Below, one piece after another: positions 1 through 7,924 of a stretch of 64,000 bases of DNA (position 1 is its first letter; each line of letters begins with the position of its first letter). The notes below the pieces were generated by a model that was given only the letters and a program-made list of their open reading frames with translations, searched no databases and was not told the origin of the DNA. Origin of the DNA: Pedobacter chinensis (GTDB lineage: Bacteria > Bacteroidota > Bacteroidia > Sphingobacteriales > Sphingobacteriaceae). Both the position numbers and the translations under genes were made by a program. Where the stretch lies: positions 124,001 to 188,000 of the forward strand of contig NZ_QPKV01000002.1 in assembly GCF_003339865.1 (NCBI RefSeq). Direction: 5' to 3'.

Positions 1-498
1 GATTTGGAAAAAAGCGATAGCATGACAGTTTCTGACTTAATTAGCAATTCAAAAACCATTATTCATCAAGAAAGTTATCAATTAACTCAACCATTATCCC
101 CACATTTATCAGCAAGATTGGATGGTATTGAAATTAATTTGAATGATATTCTTATTCCGGATACTGAAAACGATTTAATTATTGAAGGCGCCGGAGGGCT
201 GATGGTGCCACTGAATGAGAGGGATTTAATTGTTGATTTGATCAAAAAATTAGAGGTCGAAGTCATCTTAATTTCTCAAAATTATTTAGGGAGCATCAAC
301 CATACCCTGTTATCAATCAACTTGCTCAACCAATACGGCATAAAAATAAAAGGTATTATTTTTAATGGCGATGAAAACCGTGAAACTGAAAGATATATTC
401 AGCAGTATGCCAAGATAAAAAAACTAGGATATGTTCCTGGTTTAATAAATGTTGATAAACAAGAAATTATTAAAGCTGCTGATCACATTTTAATTTAG
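1..498 (+). CDS. bioD: Dethiobiotin synthetase, C-terminal part (cut by window edge)
   Basis: The reading frame is open from the first base, so the 5' end lies outside the window. BioD makes the ureido ring of dethiobiotin from 7,8-diaminopelargonate, CO2 and ATP in the cytoplasm. The fragment shows the family's EGAGGLMVPL block, followed by a P-loop-NTPase-like beta strand (VEVILISQNYLGSINHTLL) and a segment matching the nucleotide-base-binding end (GIIFNGDENRETERYI, then a GYVPGL turn). It ends where BioD proteins usually end. The missing part should contain the Walker A GTD/K motif, which cannot be checked here. Other biotin genes would be expected to its left. The identity is fairly certain from the central motif and length. 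Confidence 0.85.
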   Translation, partial: DLEKSDSMTVSDLISNSKTIIHQESYQLTQPLSPHLSARLDGIEINLNDILIPDTENDLIIEGAGGLMVPLNERDLIVDLIKKLEVEVILISQNYLGSINHTLLSINLLNQYGIKIKGIIFNGDENRETERYIQQYAKIKKLGYVPGLINVDKQEIIKAADHILI

Positions 499-549
499 AG
501 ATGTATTGAAATATACTGTGCTTCAAGAGAGCAGGCGATATAGAAATAT

Positions 550-596
550 ACCATTAAGAATTAAGTCTCTGATTAATTTTCTTAATCCTTAATGGT
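550..596. terminator. Inverted repeat downstream of bioD
   Basis: Arms at 550-565 (ACCATTAAGAATTAAG) and 581-596 pair at 15 of 16 positions around a 15-base loop. The hairpin lies between the convergent bioD and SGNH hydrolase genes, so it could end transcripts from either side. There is no strong T-run on either strand, so termination is an inference from position. Confidence 0.4.
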
Positions 597-644
597 AATT
601 GAAAAACATTGACTTGAATTCAATGTTAGTATGTAAATAAGAAA

Positions 645-1334
645 TTAATTTAAATAACCGGTTTTCTTTAAAAAATCAGCCCAAACTTGATAACCTTCTG
701 GTATTAAGTGTAACCCATCTTTAGTAAGTTCTGCCCTTAAATGCTTATCCTGATCGGTAAAGTTTGGATATAAATCAACTACAGTGACATTTTTTACAGC
801 GAATTTTCTGATCTCATCATTTAACCAAAGAATGTGTTCATCCTTTCCATAGTGGTTTTTAAATTTCTCAAAAGCACTATTTACGGGCAAAAGCGTATTA
901 AAATAAATCTGGGTTTTCTTTGAGCCTTTTCTAATTCTTGATATCATCATTTTATAATTTCTAAGAATGATGCTGTCTGGAATATTACGTGAAATATCAT
1001 TAATTCCAATTAAGATAAATACTTTTGATGGTTTTCCATCAATCACATCCTGTAAACGTTCCAATACTCCAAAAGTAATGTCTCCTGAAATACCTCTGTT
1101 TTTTGCTTGAGAAAGGTTAAGCAGTTTAGCCCAATCCGTTCCAGCCGTAATGCTGTTTCCTAAAAAAACGATATCCTTTTTCGATTTAGGATCGGCTTTG
1201 AATTTATTAACCAGTTCAACATACTTTGCCGGGCGATAAGTACTATCCCACTGTACCGTTTGAGCCTTGGTATAATGCTGAAACAATAGAAATAAACCTA
1301 TAATCAGGATGTTTTTATATGTATTTTTCTTCAT
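645..1334 (-). CDS. Secreted SGNH/GDSL-family esterase or lipase-like hydrolase
   Basis: The product is 229 residues with an N-terminal signal peptide (hydrophobic IILIIGLFLLFQHYTKAQ, cleavage after KAQ). All SGNH blocks can be read: FLGNSITAG (block I, nucleophile Ser), NRGISGDITF (block II, Gly), LIGINDISRN (block III, Asn) and DGLHLIPEGY (block V, Asp and His). Such enzymes hydrolyse esters, including acetyl groups on sugars and platelet-activating-factor-like lipids; the substrate cannot be named here. It is the last gene of the minus-strand block that also holds two glycerophosphodiesterases, 80 bases upstream, so a role in degrading lipid head groups or other exported esters is plausible but inferred. 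Domain call is firm, substrate open. Confidence 0.85.
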   Translation of the reverse strand: MKKNTYKNILIIGLFLLFQHYTKAQTVQWDSTYRPAKYVELVNKFKADPKSKKDIVFLGNSITAGTDWAKLLNLSQAKNRGISGDITFGVLERLQDVIDGKPSKVFILIGINDISRNIPDSIILRNYKMMISRIRKGSKKTQIYFNTLLPVNSAFEKFKNHYGKDEHILWLNDEIRKFAVKNVTVVDLYPNFTDQDKHLRAELTKDGLHLIPEGYQVWADFLKKTGYLN

Positions 1335-1414
1335 TTTTTTAAGGAATTAAATGATTTGGTAATATTAAATTTTGTCTCTCTCTTTACGAGGTAAATCAGG
1401 TAAATAAAGTGTTA

Positions 1415-2317
1415 CTATTTAGCCTGAACTAAAATATCCGGATAATCAGAAATGATCCCGTCAACCTTTAAAGCTTTCAGTTTCTTAATGTCTTCTAAAG
1501 CGTTTGGTGTCCATGGGATTATTTTAACACCATCAGCATGCGCTTTTTTAACCATTTCTTCATCAACCATTTTCCATTCCGGGCTTAAAATAAATGGCTT
1601 GAAGCCCAAATCGGCAATATTTTCTTCGTATGTTTTTTTATTGGCAACCAAAAAAGAAGTTTTAACTTTTGGGAATTTTTTATTGATGATTTGTATTGTT
1701 CTCTTATCAAAAGACTGAATGACAACGTAAGGCGTAATCTTCTTTTTCTCGATGACATCCATTAACAGTTTAACAAATTCTTCTGGTTGGGGATTGGTAA
1801 CACCATCACCTTTTTCGCTGCATTTTGTTTCGATGTTATAAAAAAACTGTTTACGTTTATTTACTTTAATATCATGTTGAACCGAATCAATTAAATCGGC
1901 CAGTAGCGGGATATATTGTTTGGTTTTTTGTTGTTGAGGAAACAGATCGTAATATTTAGTTCCAAGATCGAATGCACGGAGCTCGTCATAATTCATTGCA
2001 AAAATTGGATATTTTTTCGCGTCAGTTTTTGGAATTTCCTTTCCATCCGGAGCAAGCATAAATGCAGGACTTAAATAATCGTCATGTGTTACCACCACTT
2101 TTCCATCTTTAGTAATGTGAGTATCCATTTCTAAAGTTGTAATACCATCGATTTTCATGGTATTCAGCATGGCAGAAATTGTGTTTTCAGGATAAAGCCC
2201 TCTGCCGCCTCTATGTGCTTCGGCACTAAAAGCAGGAAATTTTGATTGTTGAGCAATAGCCGCTGAAGTAAACAACAACGTTGTACAAAATGTAATGATC
2301 GGTGTTTTAAATTTCAT
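1415..2317 (-). CDS. Exported glycerophosphodiester phosphodiesterase (copy 1)
   Basis: Start is placed at the ATG that gives MKFKTPIITF, because this opens a clean signal peptide (cleavage near AIAQQ); a longer frame to 2374 would overlap the preceding gene. The mature protein is one GDPD TIM-barrel domain: HRGGRGLYPENT (catalytic His/Arg and Glu), then EMDTHITKDGKVVVTHDDYL (metal-binding Glu-x-Asp and the second catalytic His), and IISDYPDIL near the end. The family cleaves glycerophosphodiesters to glycerol 3-phosphate and an alcohol, in the periplasm here. It shares all blocks with the next gene upstream and is separated from it by 19 bases, so the pair is a tandem duplication. Retaining two copies suggests different substrate preference, which is inference. 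Confidence 0.9.
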   Translation of the reverse strand: MKFKTPIITFCTTLLFTSAAIAQQSKFPAFSAEAHRGGRGLYPENTISAMLNTMKIDGITTLEMDTHITKDGKVVVTHDDYLSPAFMLAPDGKEIPKTDAKKYPIFAMNYDELRAFDLGTKYYDLFPQQQKTKQYIPLLADLIDSVQHDIKVNKRKQFFYNIETKCSEKGDGVTNPQPEEFVKLLMDVIEKKKITPYVVIQSFDKRTIQIINKKFPKVKTSFLVANKKTYEENIADLGFKPFILSPEWKMVDEEMVKKAHADGVKIIPWTPNALEDIKKLKALKVDGIISDYPDILVQAK

Positions 2318-2336
2318 AATTTCTGAGTTAATAGTC

Positions 2337-3236
2337 TTAAAATAGATCAGGATAATCAGACATGATCCCATCAATTTTTAGCTTTTTTAATTTCTCTATT
2401 TCTTCTTTGGTGTTTACAGTGGCTGTTAAAACCTTAACTCCATCTGCATGTGCCTTTTCTATAATATCCGGATTAAAACCTTTGTAAGAAGACCCGATGA
2501 TGAAGGGCTTAAAACCCAAATCTGCCAGATGTTCCTCATAGCTTTTATCATTATTTGCTAGATATGAAAGTTTGATTTCAGGGTATTTTTTATGGATAAT
2601 TTGTAGCACTCTTTTATCAAAAGATTGAATGATGGTATAATTTAATATTCCTTTTTTTTTAACCACGGCCAAAACCAAATCAACGAATTTTTCAGGCTTG
2701 GGATGCAAAATATCGTCGCCTTTTTCTGTTGATTTAATCTCAATATCAAAGAAACACTGTTTTAAATGATTAACTTTTATTTCATGTTGAACAGAATCAA
2801 TTAAATCACCAAGACGGGGAATGTAACTTTTAACTTTCTTTTGCCTTGGGAATGCCGGATAGGCTTTTGATCCAACAATAAACTGTTTCAGTTTATCATA
2901 GTTCATGCTGTAAACCACATACTTTTTAGCTTCCGATTTTGGAATTTGAGATCCTTCTGGAAAAGATGTAAACGCTTCGCTTAAATAATCATCATGCGTA
3001 ACAACCACTTCATTATCTTTAGTGATATGGGTATCCATCTCTAAAGTAGTTACACTATAATTTTTTAAGGTAAACAACATTGCCGGAATGGTATTTTCTG
3101 GCATTAGCCCTCTCCCACCGCGATGCGCTTCACTGCTAAATACAGGATATTCCGGTAAACTTTTTACAGTTGTAAAGCTATTTGAAGACACGGTTGCCAA
3201 TACAAATAAACCAGAAACCACAGCAAGAACTTTCAT
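2337..3236 (-). CDS. Exported glycerophosphodiester phosphodiesterase (copy 2)
   Basis: A 299-residue paralogue of the downstream gene. A short signal peptide (MKVLAVVSGLFVLATVSSNS) precedes HRGGRGLMPENT, EMDTHITKDNEVVVTHDDYL and a C-terminal GIMSDYPDLF, giving the full GDPD catalytic set (His, Glu, Asp, His). It starts 3 bases after the stop of the phosphoesterase gene upstream, which argues for one transcript and possibly translational coupling. The two GDPD copies differ mainly in surface segments while active-site blocks are almost identical. Expected role is release of glycerol 3-phosphate from phospholipid head-group diesters in the periplasm. Confidence 0.9.
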   Translation of the reverse strand: MKVLAVVSGLFVLATVSSNSFTTVKSLPEYPVFSSEAHRGGRGLMPENTIPAMLFTLKNYSVTTLEMDTHITKDNEVVVTHDDYLSEAFTSFPEGSQIPKSEAKKYVVYSMNYDKLKQFIVGSKAYPAFPRQKKVKSYIPRLGDLIDSVQHEIKVNHLKQCFFDIEIKSTEKGDDILHPKPEKFVDLVLAVVKKKGILNYTIIQSFDKRVLQIIHKKYPEIKLSYLANNDKSYEEHLADLGFKPFIIGSSYKGFNPDIIEKAHADGVKVLTATVNTKEEIEKLKKLKIDGIMSDYPDLF

Positions 3237-3239
3237 TAC

Positions 3240-4652
3240 TTATCCCTTAAATTCAACCTCAAACTTTTCTCCAAATCTATCGGTAGCGACCACTTTGACA
3301 TTTTTTACCGATGGTTCAAAGTGTGCCACAAATAAATGTTCCGTTGAATGTGGCTCAGGGAAAGTTCTTCCGGCAGGTAAGGTTGGACCTTTATATAAAG
3401 TAACGGTTTGAGGATCGTATCCTTTCTGGTTTTCCATTTCGCCCATTGCTTTGCCATCCAGGAAATACTCAACTTTCCACATCGGATCCCAATTCCATAC
3501 ATTGGCAATTAATCTTTTTTGATTGGTTAATTCATCAACATAAATATGAACCTGCTCTTTTCTGCTTAAGCCCGTTGGTTGATAATACCATTTTAAATTG
3601 GTATCATCTACCTCATAAACACCATAACCTCTTGGAGTTCCATCCTCACAAACAGGACCAGTCCACCAGGCTCCACAAACTGCGCCATGATTATGCTCAA
3701 AAATTCCATTCGTAATCACATTACGTGTATAATGCGTATGTCCGGACATGATGTGCACATTTGAAAATCCCTGTAGGATGGCATACAGATCACTATTGTT
3801 CTTTACTGAATTATGAACAGGAATATGAAGATTGATAATTACCAAAGCATCTTTTGCAACAAATTTTAAATCTTTTGCAAGCCAGTCTAATTGCGCCTGG
3901 GTAATAAATCCATCATATTTTCTTTCTTCTCCAAGGTAACGAACATCATCCATTACCACATAATGTGCTTTTCCGCGATTAAATGAGTAATACGTTGGGC
4001 CGTAATGTTCCTGAAATGTTTTATCCGATGTTTCATCGCCTCCCTTTCCATAATCCATATCATGGTTACCCAGGCATTGGAAGAATGGAATACCCATTTC
4101 CTTTACAGCTTTATTATAATCGGCGAAAAGTTCATGATTATCCCAAACAATATCGCCAACGGTTATTCCGTGAACGGGAATATTGCCCATAGTTCTAATA
4201 ACTTTTTTGGTATCAGGAACAGAGGTTGTCATCATTTTCTCTACATCCTTTTTGTTTTTTACCTGAGGATCGGCCCATATAATGAAATTATGGCGATCAT
4301 CATTTTGCTTCATTGCCTTTAACTCAAAATTTAGCACTGTTTTGGCATCTGCTTGCTCGTAATATTTTGCGAGATAACTGTCTGTAGTAAATTCGTAACC
4401 AGACGGCGTACTAATCCAGATAAATTTAGCCAATGGATTTACTTCAATGGAATAATTGCCATTTTTATCTGTTTGTACCACACTGAAACCATCAGAAACA
4501 ATAACATTCGCTATTCCTTTTCCTTTACTGGTTACCCGTCCATTGATTTTATTATCAACATCTAAAAATGAAAATGCTGAATAAGATTTTAAGCTAACGA
4601 ATAAAGTGGTAGTTAATAATCCTGTTTTTTGGATGAATGATCTTCTGTTCAT
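3240..4652 (-). CDS. Calcineurin-like metallophosphoesterase with N- and C-terminal accessory domains
   Basis: 470 residues. The MNRRSFIQKTG leader carries a twin-Arg-like signature and a hydrophobic stretch, so Tat or Sec export is likely. Residues about 30-110 form a beta-sandwich of the MetallophosN type (GRVTSKGKGIANVIVSDG), the centre carries the metal-binding blocks WADPQ, GDIVWDN, CLGNHDMDYG, NLHIPVHN and SGHTHYTRN, and the last about 130 residues match a MetallophosC-type domain. The first metal block reads DPQ rather than DxH, a known variation in this subfamily. It precedes two glycerophosphodiesterases by 3 bases and so probably works with them on phosphoesters. The exact substrate (phosphodiester or phosphomonoester) cannot be read from sequence. 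Confidence 0.85.
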   Translation of the reverse strand: MNRRSFIQKTGLLTTTLFVSLKSYSAFSFLDVDNKINGRVTSKGKGIANVIVSDGFSVVQTDKNGNYSIEVNPLAKFIWISTPSGYEFTTDSYLAKYYEQADAKTVLNFELKAMKQNDDRHNFIIWADPQVKNKKDVEKMMTTSVPDTKKVIRTMGNIPVHGITVGDIVWDNHELFADYNKAVKEMGIPFFQCLGNHDMDYGKGGDETSDKTFQEHYGPTYYSFNRGKAHYVVMDDVRYLGEERKYDGFITQAQLDWLAKDLKFVAKDALVIINLHIPVHNSVKNNSDLYAILQGFSNVHIMSGHTHYTRNVITNGIFEHNHGAVCGAWWTGPVCEDGTPRGYGVYEVDDTNLKWYYQPTGLSRKEQVHIYVDELTNQKRLIANVWNWDPMWKVEYFLDGKAMGEMENQKGYDPQTVTLYKGPTLPAGRTFPEPHSTEHLFVAHFEPSVKNVKVVATDRFGEKFEVEFKG

Positions 4653-4683
4653 TTTTAAATAAGGATGTGGAGATTGATTAAGA

Positions 4684-4714
4684 AACTAAGGAAGCCTTTT
4701 GAGCTTCCTTAGTT
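4684..4714 (-). terminator. Rho-independent-like terminator after the SusCD/DUF5689 operon
   Basis: AACTAAGGAAGC at 4684-4695 pairs perfectly with GCTTCCTTAGTT at 4703-4714 around a 7-base loop. On the minus strand it follows the DUF5689 stop codon by about 20 bases and precedes the phosphoesterase start at 4652, so it separates the uptake genes from the phosphodiesterase genes. The trailing T-run is short. Confidence 0.65.
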
Positions 4715-4732
4715 AAATTTTGTGACTATTTT

Positions 4733-6301
4733 TTATTTAAGTGCTGTAGCTGGAACGCCATCTGGATTATCAGCTGACGGTGCAGGGAAAACACCTTCAA
4801 TTTCGTTTAACTGAGATGTTTTGGTTAACTGGAAATGAGTTGCCGACCTTACTTTAACCCATTTACCTAAAGTTACACTGTAAATACCGCCAAACTTATA
4901 GTAATATCCCTGATCTGCAACAGTATTAGGATGATAAGGAAAGAATAGTGTATTTGTACCTTGTCTGTAAAAAGGTTGAGCAGCTAACGTAATAGGATTA
5001 ATTGCGTCATAAAAATCGTTATTCGCAATTCTATACCCTACTGCAGGTGGCCCCGCTGAAAACAAACTACCGCCACTTGAAATAAATACACAGTCAATTG
5101 GCCTGGTGTTTACATCAACCGCAGTACCCTCAAATAAAGCCACGCCATAAGCATTACCACTATTGGCTAATAAATTGGTTGTTTTAGTTCCAAAACCATC
5201 CCCATCAGTGGTAGAATAGTTGAAGGATCTTATCCACTTAGCTGAAGCAATGCTTGTAGAACCCGTACTGTTAATTAATTTATTGGCTCCTCCTACATAG
5301 AAGAATTCACCTTTTGAAACCGTACCAGATGTTAAATTGAATTTATATGTTCTCACATCGCCTGTTGCCCAACCTCGTGTAGGAAATCCCGTTGGAGTTG
5401 ACGCTCCGGCATTATTTGTGGTAACAACAGAAAAAGGAGTAACAGCGAAATTAATATCTCTGGTCGCAATAAACTGTATATATTCATTGTTAGCGTCTGT
5501 ACCCATAGGATCGGCTATTAACCCTGAAATAATTGCTGAAGGAATTTCAACAGTAGAACTTAATACGACAACATCATCAAGCGTTCTGATGCGGTGTTGA
5601 GCAACAAGCTTTCCATCTGAACCTATTTTTGGAATAACTATACCATAGTAGTTTGCGCTAAAAGGTAGTCCGGTATTGTTGGCAAATGTGGCGGTAGCCT
5701 CAGTGTGCAAGATAATATTATCAAAGCCATCATTTAATAATTTATCGCCCGAATAAGTATCTGTAGGTTGGGGAATCGGATCGAAACCGCCTTTTACAAT
5801 GGCCACTAACGAACTTTCATAATCCTGAGGTCTGGCTAATACTAAATTACTTCCCACCCGATTCGGAGTAATCGTTTTACCTGAACCCAATTTAGTAACA
5901 GCTGTTGGTGCTATTCCTGTAACTTGTAAAAGTCCGTTTGCTCTTGTCAGTACGCCACCACTAATGGTAACAGCCACTGAATCACCAGGCACATACTTGG
6001 TGGCATCAGCACCGATTGGAATTGAAATACCCCTAACCAATGATAGACGTTTTTTATCTTGTATAATTAACAAACCAGCTGGTAAATTACCTCCCGAATG
6101 ATCGGAAATAACCACACCACTAATTGCGTTGGAACCATACATTAATTCTGCAGTAAGGGTTAGATCAGAACCTTTATATAAATTTTTAAGGTCGTAAATA
6201 GGAATGTACGGACTAATTACCCCGCCAGGATACTTAGTTTTTTGGCAACTGTTTATTAAGACTGTTAATAACAATAAACCGTAAATTATATATTTTTTCA
6301 T
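4733..6301 (-). CDS. DUF5689-containing surface lipoprotein of the SusCD operon
   Basis: The start is placed at MKKYIIYGLLLLTVLINSC because this gives a lipoprotein signal with Cys at residue 19; a longer frame to 6376 would overlap susD. The 522-residue product has a DUF5689-type beta-rich region near the N-terminus (GVVISDHSGGNLPAGLLIIQD, residues about 60-80) and a long C-terminal part rich in Gly, Thr and aromatic residues. DUF5689 proteins are typically third partners of SusCD systems and probably sit on the cell surface with SusD. The gene follows susD by 37 bases and ends before a terminator. No enzymatic motif was seen; ligand binding is inferred from context. Confidence 0.8.
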   Translation of the reverse strand: MKKYIIYGLLLLTVLINSCQKTKYPGGVISPYIPIYDLKNLYKGSDLTLTAELMYGSNAISGVVISDHSGGNLPAGLLIIQDKKRLSLVRGISIPIGADATKYVPGDSVAVTISGGVLTRANGLLQVTGIAPTAVTKLGSGKTITPNRVGSNLVLARPQDYESSLVAIVKGGFDPIPQPTDTYSGDKLLNDGFDNIILHTEATATFANNTGLPFSANYYGIVIPKIGSDGKLVAQHRIRTLDDVVVLSSTVEIPSAIISGLIADPMGTDANNEYIQFIATRDINFAVTPFSVVTTNNAGASTPTGFPTRGWATGDVRTYKFNLTSGTVSKGEFFYVGGANKLINSTGSTSIASAKWIRSFNYSTTDGDGFGTKTTNLLANSGNAYGVALFEGTAVDVNTRPIDCVFISSGGSLFSAGPPAVGYRIANNDFYDAINPITLAAQPFYRQGTNTLFFPYHPNTVADQGYYYKFGGIYSVTLGKWVKVRSATHFQLTKTSQLNEIEGVFPAPSADNPDGVPATALK

Positions 6302-6338
6302 TTTTAATGATTTTATCTTTTTATAACTTTTATCAGAT

Positions 6339-7913
6339 TTATGGTTTTTGCCACCAAACCTGAGTGTTTTTTTCATCTGGCCCCTGATTAGCTACTGCAT
6401 TTTTATAGTTAGTAGGATTTGCTGATTGAACATATACCGGATAAGTTAATCTTGCAGGCATCATTCCACCATTTCTTAAGCCAGGGCCTTTAGGTAAAAC
6501 AGGGTGCCCTGTACGGCGGTATTCTACCCATTGCTGTAAATCCTCCAAAAATAAAGCATAATATTTCTGTACGTGGATCTGTTCCATTTTTGTATCAAAA
6601 TCATTTGAAGGAACCCACGCAATATCAGCATTGGTTAAATAAGAATTAAAGATCGGATCATTTATGGTTGCAGGAGTTGTAGTACCGGTGGTTGCCGTAG
6701 GGTTTGGATACAATGGCAGCCACGTTGTAATAGTAGCTAACACGCCTGTTTTATAATAGGTTTCTGCATTTCCTGATATATAACCTTTAATGGCAGCTTC
6801 TGCTAAAATGAAATTCAGCTCTGCATAATTCATGATCATCCCGGTTAAAGGATCACTTTGCATACTTGTAGTGGAGGTACTTGAATAAAAATAAGATCCT
6901 TTTTTGACACCGGTACCTGGTAAATAACCGCTTGGTGTGCCAAAAAAGCCACCACCATTAGCAGCAGAAGCCTGTGCAATTCCCCATCTGTTTATTCCAT
7001 TTTTTCCATAGGTATTCAGATCAAGGAAAGGACTGTTCCAATCCGTTAAGTTTCTCATAAAGAATTCACCAATTGCTGGCGCAGTAAAATCCTGTGTTCT
7101 TACGTTGTTTACATATGGAGAAGTGTATGCACCGGTACCTGTCCAACGCAGGATCGCAGAATCGTCGTTACTAGTAAATTTAGGATAAGCAGAGGCTCTT
7201 GTATCAACTATTTCCTTGATTTTTGCAATAACATCTGCAGAAACTTCAGCTTTACCAGATAATCTCAATAATAATCTTAAATACAATGAGTTGCCAAATT
7301 TACGCCATCTGGAAACATTACCACTAAAAACCGGATCGCTTGAAGAAATAATTGCGGTATTTTTAGTCAATAAAGTGTTGGCCTCTTCTAACTTTTGAAA
7401 TAAATCCAGATAAATATCTTTTTGTTTATCAAAAGCAGGTTCAAGAATAAATTCTTTGGCTTTATTTGAATCGAAATAAGGAATATCGCCATAAGTATCT
7501 GTCAACATGGAATATATCCATGTCTGACAAATTAATGATATTCCCTGATAAGATTCATTAAAGGTTACAGCTTCAGAAGCTTTGGCATAAATATCTTTAT
7601 AATTCGTTAACTGAACATACCAGTTATTCCATAAATAATCGGAAATGGTACGGTTAAAATCATATCTGAATACCTGATAATCAGCATCACTCATGTTAAC
7701 TGTAACCTGCATTAATTCATTATTAAAATTCCGGTTACGAATCATGTTAACTGTTACCGTACTGCTTAACGCCGGTGCCAAAAGCTGGGCAGGAGTTGCT
7801 GAAGGTGAATTGTTAGGGTCTGTATTTATTTGTGTGAAATCCTTTTTGCAGGAAGACATTACCACAATGGTTGTCATTATGGTCAGAATAATTTTATTTT
7901 TAATCTTTTTCAT
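6339..7913 (-). CDS. SusD/RagB-family nutrient-binding outer-membrane lipoprotein
   Basis: 524 residues with a lipoprotein signal (TIMTTIVVMSSCKKDF, Cys at residue 22) followed by the typical QINTDPNNSPSATPAQLLAPAL opening of the SusD-like_2 subfamily. The helical TPR-like core (TWIYSMLTDTYGDIPYFDS), the EPAFDKQKDIYLDLFQKLEEA segment and the C-terminal QWVEYRRTGHPVLPKG block are all present. SusD binds the substrate on the cell surface and forms a lid over the SusC channel. It starts 11 bases after the susC stop codon. It looks intact although its partner susC carries a nonsense codon, so either the stop is recent or SusC is still made. Confidence 0.9.
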   Translation of the reverse strand: MKKIKNKIILTIMTTIVVMSSCKKDFTQINTDPNNSPSATPAQLLAPALSSTVTVNMIRNRNFNNELMQVTVNMSDADYQVFRYDFNRTISDYLWNNWYVQLTNYKDIYAKASEAVTFNESYQGISLICQTWIYSMLTDTYGDIPYFDSNKAKEFILEPAFDKQKDIYLDLFQKLEEANTLLTKNTAIISSSDPVFSGNVSRWRKFGNSLYLRLLLRLSGKAEVSADVIAKIKEIVDTRASAYPKFTSNDDSAILRWTGTGAYTSPYVNNVRTQDFTAPAIGEFFMRNLTDWNSPFLDLNTYGKNGINRWGIAQASAANGGGFFGTPSGYLPGTGVKKGSYFYSSTSTTSMQSDPLTGMIMNYAELNFILAEAAIKGYISGNAETYYKTGVLATITTWLPLYPNPTATTGTTTPATINDPIFNSYLTNADIAWVPSNDFDTKMEQIHVQKYYALFLEDLQQWVEYRRTGHPVLPKGPGLRNGGMMPARLTYPVYVQSANPTNYKNAVANQGPDEKNTQVWWQKP

Positions 7914-7924
7914 GTTTAGTAGTG